Shown in pieces: positions 1 through 6,402 of a stretch of DNA of 6,583 nucleotides. The position numbers and the translations under genes are program-made. The stretch's first letter is position 1. Each line of letters starts with the position of its first letter. Source of the DNA: Bacteroidales bacterium. Lineage in GTDB: Bacteria; Bacteroidota; Bacteroidia; Bacteroidales; VadinHA17. The stretch spans positions 1 through 6,583 of the forward strand of contig JAKEGI010000075.1 in assembly GCA_022615595.1 (NCBI GenBank). The letters are read 5' to 3'. Below the pieces are notes generated by a model that made no database searches, was not told the origin of the DNA, and was given only the letters and a program-made list of their open reading frames with translations.

Positions 1-486
1 AGAACGGCGGTTTGCTGTTATGCAGTCCATGATAGTTTCAAGTGACTTTGATTTCTCGCGGACGCCGATGATATCTCCGGGGCGGAGAATGAAAGAGGGA
101 ATGTTGACGACGTTACCGTTGACGGTAATATGACGGTGTGATACCAACTGGCGGGCTGAGGCCCTTGTTGGGGCTACGCCAAGGCGGTATACAACGTTAT
201 CAAGACGTGATTCAAGCATCTGAAGCAGGACAAGGCCTGTTACGCCTGATGCTGATGAGGCCTTCTCGAAGAAATTACGGAACTGGCGCTCAAGGAGTCC
301 GTAGATGTATTTTACTTTCTGCTTCTCACGCAGCTGGATGCCGTATTCAGAGGTCTTTTTCCTCTTTTTGGTCAGACCATGCTGCCCGGGAGGGAAGTTT
401 TTCCTGTCCAGGTATTTGTCAGGGCCGTAAATAGGCTCTCCGAATTTCCGGGCGATTTTTGTTTGTGGTCCTGTATATCTTGCCAT
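1..486 (-). CDS. rpsD: 30S ribosomal protein S4 (uS4), 3' end cut by window edge
   Basis: S4 is a primary 16S rRNA binder that nucleates assembly of the 30S body and lines the mRNA entry channel with S3 and S5. The visible 162 residues start MARYTGP and remain open to base 1; the family is usually about 200 residues, so about 40 C-terminal residues are missing from the window. The N-terminal region carries the [13 protein letters not shown] and PPGQHG stretches (residues 14-37). The S4 RNA-binding domain is clear at about 91-142, with [27 protein letters not shown] and PGDIIGV. There are no N-terminal cysteines, so this is the zinc-free form. The ATG at 484-486 is the natural start; the 47-base gap to rpsK holds no SD. 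In E. coli S4 represses the alpha operon by binding the rpsM leader; nothing here shows that this applies. Identification is certain; the truncation is a window artefact. Confidence 0.98.
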   Translation of the reverse strand, partial: MARYTGPQTKIARKFGEPIYGPDKYLDRKNFPPGQHGLTKKRKKTSEYGIQLREKQKVKYIYGLLERQFRNFFEKASSASGVTGLVLLQMLESRLDNVVYRLGVAPTRASARQLVSHRHITVNGNVVNIPSFILRPGDIIGVREKSKSLETIMDCITANRRS

Positions 487-533
487 TGAATTGAATATTT
501 TTCGTTACTGAAAGTATTAATTAAGAGCTCTGT

Positions 534-923
534 TTAGACCCTTCTGCGTGAGGGCGGACGGCATCCGTTGTGAGGCATCGGTGTTACATCAACGATCTCG
601 GTAACCTCCACACCACTGTTGGAGATAGCGCGGATAGCTGACTCACGTCCTGACCCCGGGCCCTTTACGTAAACCTTTACTTTGCGGAGGCCAAGTTCAA
701 AAGCTGCTTTGGTGCACTCTTCTGCTGCCATCTGGGCGGCGTAGGGGGTGTTCTTCTTTGAACCCTTAAAGCCCATCTTACCTGCTGAGGCCCATGATAT
801 TACCTGGCCTGTGCTGTTGGTAAGGCTTATGATTATATTATTGAATGAGGAATGAACATGAGCCTGTCCCACCGGTTCAACCTTAACGACCTTCTTTTTT
901 AATGTCCCAGTCTTTTTTGCCAT
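534..923 (-). CDS. rpsK: 30S ribosomal protein S11 (uS11)
   Basis: S11 sits on the 30S platform, contacts helix 45 and the Shine-Dalgarno/anti-SD duplex region near the mRNA exit, and is needed for platform assembly with S18, S6 and S21. The 129-residue length is normal for bacteria. Visible family marks are HVHSSFNN (residues 22-29), [19 protein letters not shown] (46-64), [14 protein letters not shown] (86-99) and the C-terminal [10 protein letters not shown] (115-124) followed by a basic RRRV end. Asn119-Gly120 is the pair that forms isoaspartate in E. coli S11. The start ATG at 921-923 lies 7 bases after the rpsM stop, in an A/T-rich leader without SD, which suggests co-translation with rpsM. 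The stop is TAA. No oddities; identification is certain. Confidence 0.99.
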   Translation of the reverse strand: MAKKTGTLKKKVVKVEPVGQAHVHSSFNNIIISLTNSTGQVISWASAGKMGFKGSKKNTPYAAQMAAEECTKAAFELGLRKVKVYVKGPGSGRESAIRAISNSGVEVTEIVDVTPMPHNGCRPPSRRRV

Positions 924-930
924 ATTTTAA

Positions 931-1308
931 TTATTTAGTAGCTTTTTTCTTGTTTGCAACGGTCTTCTTGCGGCCTTTGCGGGTACGGGCATTGTTCTTG
1001 GTGCTCAGTCCTCTCACCGGCAGTCCGATCCTGTGACGGATACCACGATAACATCCGATATCCATCAGTCGCTTGATGTTTAACTGTGTCTCTGAGCGCA
1101 GCTCACCCTCAAGTTTGTAATTCTCGGAGAGGATCTGACGGATTGAGTTAATATTATCATCATTCCACTCTTCGACCTTCATGTGGCGATCAACGCCAGC
1201 TCTGTCAAGCACTTTCTGTGCTGTGCTCCGTCCGATTCCATAGATATAGGTCAGAGCTACTTCGCCCTGCTTGTTCCTGGGTAGATCAACGCCATTTATA
1301 CGTGCCAT
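931..1308 (-). CDS. rpsM: 30S ribosomal protein S13 (uS13)
   Basis: S13 is in the 30S head, forms bridges B1a/B1b to the 50S subunit, and its tail reaches the P-site tRNA. The protein has 125 residues. It shows the N-terminal helix-two-turn-helix region (ARINGVDLP at 2-10, [14 protein letters not shown] at 21-34) and the S13 signature [16 protein letters not shown] (85-100) followed by [10 protein letters not shown] (103-112). The tail, residues 113-125, is nearly all Lys, Arg, Ala and Thr, as in Bacteroidota S13. The usual Gln after PVRG is Leu here (RGLSTKN), a mild variant. In E. coli rpsM starts the alpha operon; here it follows rpmJ by 37 bases. An AGAGG lies only 3 bases before the ATG, too close to be a good SD. 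Confidence 0.99.
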   Translation of the reverse strand: MARINGVDLPRNKQGEVALTYIYGIGRSTAQKVLDRAGVDRHMKVEEWNDDNINSIRQILSENYKLEGELRSETQLNIKRLMDIGCYRGIRHRIGLPVRGLSTKNNARTRKGRKKTVANKKKATK

Positions 1309-1330
1309 ATGCCTCTTTTAATTTGAAGTG

Positions 1331-1338
1331 CAAAGTTA
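1331..1338 (-). promoter_or_regulatory. possible Bacteroidota -7 promoter element ahead of rpsM
   Basis: On the minus strand the rpmJ-rpsM gap contains TAACTTTG, an exact fit to the TAnnTTTG -7 consensus of the Bacteroidota primary sigma factor, ending 22 bases before the rpsM ATG. No TTTG-type -33 element is visible about 20 bases further upstream, inside the rpmJ 3' end. A chance match in A/T-rich sequence is quite possible. If real, it would give the S13-S11-S4 genes a second promoter at the point where E. coli separates its spc and alpha operons. Confidence 0.22.
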
Positions 1339-1345
1339 ATTAAAT

Positions 1346-1462
1346 TTATCCCTGCCTCTGCTTGAACTTGGGATTTTTCTTATTTATCACATACAAGCGG
1401 CCATTCCTTCTCACAATCTTGCAGTCGGCTGAACGCTTCTTCACTGATGCTCTAACTTTCAT
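1346..1462 (-). CDS. rpmJ: 50S ribosomal protein L36 (bL36), zinc-free type
   Basis: L36 is a very small protein of the 50S subunit that binds 23S rRNA near the base of the L7/L12 stalk. Translation from the ATG at 1460-1462 gives 38 residues, [14 protein letters not shown] up to the PKFKQRQG end, and a TAA at 1346-1348. The start MKVRASVKK and the end KQRQG are the family hallmarks. The classic zinc ligands are Cys11, Cys14, Cys27 and His32/33. Here only Cys14 remains; position 11 is Ser, 27 is Asn, and the His is replaced (Lys32-Phe33), so the protein should not bind zinc. This C-minus form is usual in Bacteroidota. It sits 14 bases after infA and 37 before rpsM, with no SD in its leader. 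Identification is certain despite the small size. Confidence 0.97.
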   Translation of the reverse strand: MKVRASVKKRSADCKIVRRNGRLYVINKKNPKFKQRQG

Positions 1463-1476
1463 CGCAGTTATATTTT

Positions 1477-1695
1477 CTATTTAAACCTAAACGTTATTCT
1501 TCCTTTGGTAAGATCATACGGTGACATTTCAACCTTCACCTTATCTCCGGGCAATATTTTTATATAATGCATCCGCATTTTGCCTGAGATATGGGCGGTT
1601 ATTATGTGCCCGTTTTCGAGTCTGACCCTGAACATCGCGTTTGAGAGCGCCTCGATGATCGTTCCGTCAATCTCTATTGATGGTTGTTTGGCCAT
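1477..1695 (-). CDS. infA: translation initiation factor IF-1
   Basis: IF-1 binds the 30S A site, blocks early tRNA entry there, and works with IF-2 and IF-3 during initiation. The 72-residue length is exactly typical. The protein is one S1-type OB fold: [20 protein letters not shown] (residues 11-30) forms the first strands, and [20 protein letters not shown] (32-51) and [13 protein letters not shown] (55-67) are the most conserved blocks. The ATG at 1693-1695 gives MAKQPSIE, which matches family N-termini. It follows map by only 6 bases, and the GAGGT that could serve as an SD is formed from the last Arg codon and stop codon of map, which suggests coupled translation. The stop is TAG. Placement between map and rpmJ is the common arrangement in Bacteroidota and many other bacteria. 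Confidence 0.99.
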   Translation of the reverse strand: MAKQPSIEIDGTIIEALSNAMFRVRLENGHIITAHISGKMRMHYIKILPGDKVKVEMSPYDLTKGRITFRFK

Positions 1696-1701
1696 ATATT
1701 C

Positions 1702-2478
1702 TTACCTCTTTTTTAAAACTTCTTCTATAAACTCAAATGTTGAGAGCAGGTCGGCTTTACCCTCCCTGACCGCAACAGCGTATTCAAAGTGTGCTGACGG
1801 TTTCCCGTCGCCTGTTCTGACCGTCCACCCGTCACTCTGGACGCGCGTGCTTTTGGTACCCATGTTGATCATCGGCTCGATGCAGATGACCAGGTTTTTT
1901 TCCAGCCTTGGTCCGCTACCCCTCCTGCCAAAGTTAGGCACCTCGGGGCCTTCGTGAAGATGTTTGCCTAATCCATGTCCCACCAAGGTACGTACCACTG
2001 AAAACCCGCCCCGCTCTGCTGTTGACTGTACCGCGTGTGAGATGTCTCCCACACGGTTTCCTGCAACTGCCTGACCTGCTCCGGCCTCAAGTGATGCACG
2101 TGTATATTCCATCAGTCTCATCACTTCGGGCATCACCTCACCAACAGCAAAGGTATAGGCGCTGTCGCCGTAATAGCTGTTAAGGATGACCCCGCAGTCA
2201 ACCGATATAATGTCTCCATCCTTAAGTTCGTATGCCGAAGGTATTCCATGGACCACCTCGTCATTGACAGATGTGCAGAGAGTGGCGGGGAAGCCTGCAT
2301 AACCCTTGAAGGCGGGCAGCGCACCGTTGTCACGAATGAATGTTTCGGCGATGCTGTCAAGCTTAAGGGTTGTGACCCCCGGCCTGATATGCCTGGCTAC
2401 TTCCGCTAGCGTTAATGAGACGAGCCTGTTGCTTTCCCTCAGTAACTCTACTTCCGCATCCGTCTTAATATAAATCAT
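1702..2478 (-). CDS. map: type I methionine aminopeptidase
   Basis: This cytosolic metalloenzyme removes the initiator Met from nascent proteins whose second residue is small. The 258 residues show the pita-bread fold motifs in order. All five metal ligands are present: Asp94 (SVDCG), Asp105 (YYGDSAYTF), His168 (LVGHGLGKHLHEGP), Glu201 (CIEPMI) and Glu232 (HFEYAVAV). His77 (VVHGIP) and His175 match the substrate-side histidines of the E. coli enzyme. It lacks a zinc-finger or long N-terminal extension, so it is the short bacterial type Ia. I start at the ATG at 2476-2478 (MIYIKTDAEVELLRESN); the TTG directly before it would add one Met and is less likely. It follows secY by 17 bases. In many Firmicutes and others adk lies between secY and map; here it does not. 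The last codons provide the putative SD of infA. Confidence 0.98.
   Translation of the reverse strand: MIYIKTDAEVELLRESNRLVSLTLAEVARHIRPGVTTLKLDSIAETFIRDNGALPAFKGYAGFPATLCTSVNDEVVHGIPSAYELKDGDIISVDCGVILNSYYGDSAYTFAVGEVMPEVMRLMEYTRASLEAGAGQAVAGNRVGDISHAVQSTAERGGFSVVRTLVGHGLGKHLHEGPEVPNFGRRGSGPRLEKNLVICIEPMINMGTKSTRVQSDGWTVRTGDGKPSAHFEYAVAVREGKADLLSTFEFIEEVLKKR
1704..1709 (-). promoter_or_regulatory. SD-like ribosome binding site of infA inside the end of map
   Basis: On the minus strand AGAGGT lies 8 bases before the infA ATG. It gives five consecutive matches (GAGGT) to the TAAGGAGGT sequence complementary to the 16S 3' end. Its bases are the final AAG-AGG codons and the T of the TAA stop of map, so protein-coding need alone could also explain it. 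Confidence 0.5.
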
Positions 2479-2495
2479 CAAAGAACGTAAACCTG

Positions 2496-3824
2496 TTAAA
2501 TAGCCGTCACGGCTCCGGACCTGCCTTTCACGCGGCCCGATTTCATGAGACCGTCATAATGACGCATGAGCAGATGGCTCTCAACCTGCTGCAGAGTGTC
2601 AAGCACCACACCCACAAGAATCAGCAGCGAGGTGCCGCCAAAGAACTGTGCAAACTCGCCGCTCACGCCGAAGTTGACTGCAAAAGCAGGCAGTACGGCC
2701 ACTATCGCCAGGAAGATCGACCCCGGGAGTGTTATGCGCGACATGATGGTGTCAATGAATTCAACGGTCTTGCGCCCGGGTTTGATGCCGGGAATAAAAC
2801 CGCCGTTCTTCTTCATGTCTTCTGCCATCTGCACAGGGTTAATAGTAACGGCTGTGTAGAAGTATGTAAAGATAATGATAAGAACTGCGGTAAGAAGATT
2901 ATACCATAATCCGTACATGTTGGTAAATGCAACCACAAGTCCGGAACCTGATTCAGAATATCCAGCAAAGATTATAGGCAGCATCATGATAGCCTGGGCA
3001 AAGATGATTGGCATAACGCCTGCAGCATTGACCTTCAGAGGTATATACTGACGTACTCCGCCATACTGTTTGTTACCTACAATCCTCCGCGCATACTGAA
3101 CAGGGATACGCCGTGTACCCTGCACCAGGAGTATAGTTCCGAGTATCACAACGAACAGGAAGACTATCTCTATCAGAAGAGCGACAAGGCCTCCTGAACC
3201 ATTTATGCGCGTTCCTGCTTCAAAGATGAATGAGACAGGGAAACGTGCAAGGATACCAACCATTATTATGAGAGAGATACCGTTGCCAATGCCTTTATCC
3301 GTGATCCTCTCCCCGAGCCACATCACGAAGATCGTACCGGCGGTAAGGATTATTACTGAGGATATTGTAAAGAAGGTTCCCTTGAGGACAAAGGCCTCCG
3401 TTGGGAGAACCGCGTGCAGGTTAGCCAGATAACTGGGGGCCTGCAGGGCAAGTATGATTACTGTGAGGTACCTTGTATACTGATTCAGTTTTCTTCTTCC
3501 GCTCTCACCCTCTTTTTGCATCTTCTGGAAATAAGGGAAGACGATACCCAGCAACTGGATAACGATGGATGCGGAGATATAGGGCATTATACCCAGAGCA
3601 AAAATGGAAGCCTGCGAAAAGGCTCCGCCGGAGAACATATCAAGGAGACCCATGATGCCTGACGATGTCTGGCTTCTGAGGTCTTCAAGCATTGCAGGAT
3701 CAACGCCGGGTAGGGTTATGTACTTCCCGAGACGGTAGAGCGCAACAATGGCAAGAGTATAAAGGATCCTTGCTCTCAGGTCCTCTATCTTGAATATATT
3801 CTTTAATGTCTGTATCAGTTTCAT
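2496..3824 (-). CDS. secY: protein translocase channel subunit SecY
   Basis: SecY is the pore of the SecYEG translocon in the inner membrane; SecA or the ribosome docks on it to export proteins or insert them into the membrane. The 442-residue length is normal. Ten hydrophobic segments can be read, at roughly 18-36, 75-97, 118-138, 151-170, 182-200, 212-233, 269-287, 308-328, 367-385 and 396-413, with the plug region SGIMGLLDMFSGGAF at about 55-69. Signature blocks include LGIMPYISASIVIQLLG (77-93), WLGERITDKGIGNGISL (169-185), the cytosolic loop GTRRIPVQYARR (236-247) and the second cytosolic loop NPVQMAEDMKKNGGFIPGIKPG (329-350, shown in part), both known ribosome/SecA contact regions. It begins 4 bases after the rplO stop with no SD, which suggests translational coupling. 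Confidence 0.99.
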   Translation of the reverse strand: MKLIQTLKNIFKIEDLRARILYTLAIVALYRLGKYITLPGVDPAMLEDLRSQTSSGIMGLLDMFSGGAFSQASIFALGIMPYISASIVIQLLGIVFPYFQKMQKEGESGRRKLNQYTRYLTVIILALQAPSYLANLHAVLPTEAFVLKGTFFTISSVIILTAGTIFVMWLGERITDKGIGNGISLIIMVGILARFPVSFIFEAGTRINGSGGLVALLIEIVFLFVVILGTILLVQGTRRIPVQYARRIVGNKQYGGVRQYIPLKVNAAGVMPIIFAQAIMMLPIIFAGYSESGSGLVVAFTNMYGLWYNLLTAVLIIIFTYFYTAVTINPVQMAEDMKKNGGFIPGIKPGRKTVEFIDTIMSRITLPGSIFLAIVAVLPAFAVNFGVSGEFAQFFGGTSLLILVGVVLDTLQQVESHLLMRHYDGLMKSGRVKGRSGAVTAI

Positions 3825-3828
3825 GCCG

Positions 3829-4275
3829 TTACAGTTTAACTGCTGTTCCCTTATTCGCTTCTATTGCAGCCTGGGCTGACTTGCTGAAGGCATGAGCATG
3901 CACTTCGAGCTTCTGTGTCAGGGTACCGTTGCCGAGGATCTTCACCAGGGAGTTCTTGTTAATGAAACCTGCTGTCAGAAGAGTCTGGAAATCGATGCGA
4001 TCTGTCTTCAGTTTTGAAGCGAGGGCCTCCAGTGTGCTGAGGTTTATTCCTTTGTACTCCACCCTGTTGATATTCTTGAAGCCTGACTTGGGCACCCTCC
4101 TCTGGAGAGGCATCTGTCCGCCTTCAAACCCAACCTTCTTGCTGTATCCGGAGCGTGACTTGGCCCCCTTATGTCCGCGGGTTGAGGTACCGCCGTGACC
4201 TGAGCCTTCACCGCGACCAATACGTTTCTCTCTTTTGACTGATCCCCTGGCAGGTTTTAAATTACTTAAATCCAT
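3829..4275 (-). CDS. rplO: 50S ribosomal protein L15 (uL15)
   Basis: L15 is a late-assembling 50S protein with a long basic N-terminal arm that runs into 23S rRNA and a globular C-terminal domain. The 148-residue length fits bacteria. The Gly/Arg/Lys-rich arm is plain: [20 protein letters not shown] (residues 18-37), [21 protein letters not shown] (about 40-60) and VPKSGFKN (61-68). The C-terminal domain has the [21 protein letters not shown] block (about 111-131), typical of the L15/L18e fold. The ATG at 4273-4275 gives [12 protein letters not shown], the family start. A 27-base A/T-rich gap without SD separates it from rpmD, and secY starts 4 bases after its TAA. No anomalies. Confidence 0.99.
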   Translation of the reverse strand: MDLSNLKPARGSVKREKRIGRGEGSGHGGTSTRGHKGAKSRSGYSKKVGFEGGQMPLQRRVPKSGFKNINRVEYKGINLSTLEALASKLKTDRIDFQTLLTAGFINKNSLVKILGNGTLTQKLEVHAHAFSKSAQAAIEANKGTAVKL

Positions 4276-4302
4276 ATCAAAATATATAATGCTGTTATTA
4301 CC

Positions 4303-4482
4303 TTAAATATTCTCAACCTTCACCAGGTGCTTCAGCTTCTGAACCATACCCATGATCTGGGGCGTGTTCTCGTGCTCAACAGTCTGATGCATCTTCTTTA
4401 TTCCCAGTGCTGCGAGGATTCTCTTCTGCCTCTCCGGCTGACCTATCTTGCTCTTAATCTGGGTTACTCTGATCTTTGACAT
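4303..4482 (-). CDS. rpmD: 50S ribosomal protein L30 (uL30)
   Basis: L30 is a small 50S protein that packs against 23S rRNA domain II. From the ATG at 4480-4482 it has 59 residues, MSKIRVTQIKSKIG to LVKVENI, the normal bacterial size. The family pattern is visible: the first strand IRVTQIKSKIG (4-14), RQKRILAALGIKKMHQTVEH (about 18-37) with the conserved LGI/L-K-K core, and TPQIMGMVQKLKHLVKV (40-56) forming the second helix and last strand. The same frame is open 28 codons further upstream, to 4566, but that extension overlaps the end of rpsE and has no family similarity, so the internal Met is the right start. It lies 13 bases after the rpsE TAG with no SD. Confidence 0.97.
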   Translation of the reverse strand: MSKIRVTQIKSKIGQPERQKRILAALGIKKMHQTVEHENTPQIMGMVQKLKHLVKVENI

Positions 4483-4495
4483 ATCCGAAATATTA

Positions 4496-5011
4496 CTAAC
4501 CGTTAAACACTTTCTCCATTGGTACTCCCCTGTGGTCAGCAACCGTGCTTGCATCACGCAGTTCAAGCAGTGCTGCTATGGTGGCTTTAACAAGGTTATG
4601 AGGGTTGGAAGAGCCTTTTGACTTTGCAAGTACGTTCTTCACTCCCACGCTCTCGAGCACGGCACGCATTGCACCTCCTGCCTTGACACCTGTTCCCTCT
4701 GTTGCAGGTTTGATGAAGACATACGCTCCGCCAAACTTACCATACTGTTCATGAGGTATGGTGCCCTTGTGAACAGGGACCTTGATAAGGTTCTTTTTGG
4801 CATCCTCGATGCCCTTGGCTATGGCAGTAGTGACCTCACTTGCCTTACCGAGGCCGTGACCTACAATACCCTTCTCATCGCCGACGACGACGATAGCCGA
4901 GAAACTGAATGTACGACCTCCCTTTGTTACTTTGGTAACTCTCTGGATGCTTACCAGCCTGTCGGTAAGTTCAAGATCGCTGTTTTTTACTCTCTTTATT
5001 CCGTATGCCAT
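4496..5011 (-). CDS. rpsE: 30S ribosomal protein S5 (uS5)
   Basis: S5 sits at the 30S body-head hinge, helps decoding accuracy with S4, and takes part in mRNA unwinding at the entry site. The 171 residues form the N-terminal dsRNA-binding-like domain (about 14-77) and a C-terminal domain of the S5/DNA-gyrase-like fold (about 85-160). Conserved blocks are [16 protein letters not shown] (24-39), [20 protein letters not shown] (41-60) and PHKG-like [19 protein letters not shown]. The loop around KGGR (30-33), where spectinomycin-resistance changes map in E. coli, looks like the unaltered family sequence. The start ATG at 5009-5011 is 5 bases after the rplR TAA, without SD. The stop is TAG. No anomalies. 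Confidence 0.99.
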   Translation of the reverse strand: MAYGIKRVKNSDLELTDRLVSIQRVTKVTKGGRTFSFSAIVVVGDEKGIVGHGLGKASEVTTAIAKGIEDAKKNLIKVPVHKGTIPHEQYGKFGGAYVFIKPATEGTGVKAGGAMRAVLESVGVKNVLAKSKGSSNPHNLVKATIAALLELRDASTVADHRGVPMEKVFNG

Positions 5012-5016
5012 ACTGA

Positions 5017-5376
5017 TTAGAATTTTAAGCCGCCTTCGCGTGCTCCGTCAGCCAATGATTTTACTCTGCCATGATACTGGTAACCGCTCCTGTCGAAGAC
5101 GACATTTTCAATGCCCTTCTCCCTGCATGCAGCAGCGATTCGTTTTCCGACCAGCGCAGCCACTTCGCTCTTCTTTTTACCGGTGACAGAAGCGAACTCC
5201 TTCTCCCTTGAGCATGCTGTTGCCAGTGTCAGGCCATTGACGTCGTCAACTGCCTGAACATATATCTGTTTGTTGCTGCGGAACACCGAAAGTCTTGGTT
5301 TCTCGGGGGTCCCTTTGATCCTCTTGCGGATCCTCAGTTTAATCTTTACTCTCTTTTCTGTCTTAGTTAAGGCCAT
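5017..5376 (-). CDS. rplR: 50S ribosomal protein L18 (uL18)
   Basis: L18 binds 5S rRNA together with L5 and joins it to the 50S central protuberance. The 119-residue length is normal. A very basic N-terminal tail ([19 protein letters not shown], residues 5-23) leads into [22 protein letters not shown] (24-45), which holds the conserved [14 protein letters not shown] block. The C-terminal [20 protein letters not shown] (94-113) and the GLKF end are the L18 signature. The ATG at 5374-5376 gives MALTKTEKR. It follows rplF by 20 bases; its leader is A-rich (AAGAAGT just before the ATG) with no true SD. Identification is certain. Confidence 0.99.
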   Translation of the reverse strand: MALTKTEKRVKIKLRIRKRIKGTPEKPRLSVFRSNKQIYVQAVDDVNGLTLATACSREKEFASVTGKKKSEVAALVGKRIAAACREKGIENVVFDRSGYQYHGRVKSLADGAREGGLKF

Positions 5377-5396
5377 GACTTCTTTATTTAATCATG

Positions 5397-5951
5397 TTAC
5401 ACACCAGCCGATTTACCGGCTTTTCTCCTGAGCTGTTCACCCACGAATTTGATACCCTTGCCTTTGTAAGGCTCAGGCGGACGCAATGATCTGATCTTTG
5501 CCGCGATATGGCCGATGAGTTGCTTGTCGATGCTTGAGAGAGTAATAACCGGGTTACTCCTCTTCTCTGTCTTGGTCTCGACCTTGATCTCCTGGGGCAG
5601 TTCGATGACGATGTCATGCGAGTAACCAAGGCTCATTTCAAGACGCTGGCCGTTTGCTTCAGCCCGGTATCCCACACCAACAAGCTCAAGCTCCTTCTTG
5701 AAGCCTGTGGTAACACCCACAACCATATTGGCTATGAGGGCTCTGTAGAGGCCGTGGAGCGACTTGAGACGCTTCTCATCGTTTGGTCTTAAGACATTTA
5801 TAAGGTTATTTTCAACCTCAATTGTGATATCACGGTCAAGCTTCTGCGACAGTGTTCCCAGCGGTCCTTTAACGCTCACCACGTTAGCGTCGTCAACAGT
5901 GATGGTGACGCCTGATGGCAGGTTTACAGGTAATTTTCCTATTCGTGACAT
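5397..5951 (-). CDS. rplF: 50S ribosomal protein L6 (uL6)
   Basis: L6 lies near the base of the L7/L12 stalk and the sarcin-ricin loop, where elongation factors bind, and is essential for late 50S assembly. The 184 residues form the two repeated L6 domains, about 1-82 and 83-171. Marks seen are SRIGKLPVNLPSGV (2-15), VKGPLGTLSQ (27-36), GFKKELELVGVGYRA (83-97), LGYSH (108-112) and the signature PPEPYKGKGIKF (158-169). The tail after 170 is a short basic RRKAGKSAGV. The ATG at 5949-5951 is fixed by the family start MSRIGK and by a strong AGGAGG nine bases upstream, the only full SD in this window. The gene follows rpsH by 17 bases. Confidence 0.99.
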   Translation of the reverse strand: MSRIGKLPVNLPSGVTITVDDANVVSVKGPLGTLSQKLDRDITIEVENNLINVLRPNDEKRLKSLHGLYRALIANMVVGVTTGFKKELELVGVGYRAEANGQRLEMSLGYSHDIVIELPQEIKVETKTEKRSNPVITLSSIDKQLIGHIAAKIRSLRPPEPYKGKGIKFVGEQLRRKAGKSAGV

Positions 5952-5960
5952 TTAAAATCT

Positions 5961-5966
5961 CCTCCT
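5961..5966 (-). promoter_or_regulatory. strong Shine-Dalgarno sequence of rplF
   Basis: The 17-base rpsH-rplF gap reads TCAGGAGGAGATTTTAA on the minus strand, directly before the rplF ATG. AGGAGG is a perfect six-base match to the anti-SD at the 16S 3' end, and the spacer of nine bases is within the useful range. None of the other twelve start regions in the window that can be read has a comparable match; infA has GAGGT, rpsM has a too-close AGAGG, and the rest have none. Confidence 0.85.
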
Positions 5967-5968
5967 GA

Positions 5969-6364
5969 TTAATAAACATAACATAACACTTCACCCCCGA
6001 TATTTTCCTTCACAGCCTCTTTTTCTGTCATGAGACCCTTAGAGGTTGAAAGTATCGCAATGCCAAGCCCGTTAAGGACTCTCGGGAGTTCATCAACGCC
6101 TGCATATCTTCTGAGTCCCGGACGGCTCGCCCTCTGAATTGACTTTATAGCCGGCAGCTTGCTCTTGGGATGATACTTCAGTGCAATCTTTATCTTGCCC
6201 TGCAGACCATCGTCAATGAACTTATAGCTGAGGATATATCCTTTCTCATAGAGGATCCTGGTGATCTCCTTCATCAGACCGGAAGATGGTGTCTCAACCA
6301 CTTTATGTCCGGCTTTGATGGCATTCCTTACTCTGGTAAGAAAATCTGCTATTGGATCTGTCAT
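5969..6364 (-). CDS. rpsH: 30S ribosomal protein S8 (uS8)
   Basis: S8 is a primary 16S rRNA binder (helix 21 region) that organises the central domain of the 30S. The 131-residue length is normal. The N-terminus [20 protein letters not shown] (1-20) and the C-terminal signature [19 protein letters not shown] (about 99-117) with GGEVLCYVY at the end (123-131) are diagnostic. In E. coli S8 also represses the spc operon by binding mRNA at the start of rplE (L5); that gene would lie beyond the right edge, so this cannot be judged here. The ATG at 6362-6364 follows rpsN by 38 bases with an A-rich leader (AATAAGAG) and no SD. The stop is TAA, 17 bases ahead of rplF. Confidence 0.99.
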   Translation of the reverse strand: MTDPIADFLTRVRNAIKAGHKVVETPSSGLMKEITRILYEKGYILSYKFIDDGLQGKIKIALKYHPKSKLPAIKSIQRASRPGLRRYAGVDELPRVLNGLGIAILSTSKGLMTEKEAVKENIGGEVLCYVY

Positions 6365-6402
6365 CTCTTATTGCTGTTTATTGTTTGTTTCTCTTTTGGT
6401 TA

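Noticed and set aside
138..434. A 98-codon plus-strand open frame inside rpsD
   Set aside because: Antisense to a clear S4 gene, low-complexity basic translation, no family pattern.
517..524. TTAATTAA palindromes in the rpsD-rpsK gap and again at 1336-1343
   Set aside because: Short self-complementary A/T sequence is expected in A/T-rich gaps; no flanking symmetry or further copies suggest an operator.
487..533. Possible terminator between rpsK and rpsD
   Set aside because: No GC-rich hairpin followed by a T run is visible on the minus strand; this is probably a simple spacer within the operon.
1309..1345. An E. coli-type S4 autoregulatory pseudoknot in the rpsM leader
   Set aside because: The gap is only 37 bases and A/T-rich, and I could not find the paired segments such a structure needs.
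1580..1957. A 125-codon plus-strand open frame across the infA-map junction
   Set aside because: It is fully antisense to two certain genes, crosses their boundary, and its translation shows no domain or conserved motif.
2559..2909. Two overlapping plus-strand open frames opposite the end of secY
   Set aside because: Both are shadows of the secY coding frame; neither translation has recognisable features.
4483..4566. N-terminal extension of L30 into the end of rpsE
   Set aside because: The extension is a shifted reading of rpsE codons; L30 proteins start at the MSKIRV Met, giving the normal 59 residues.
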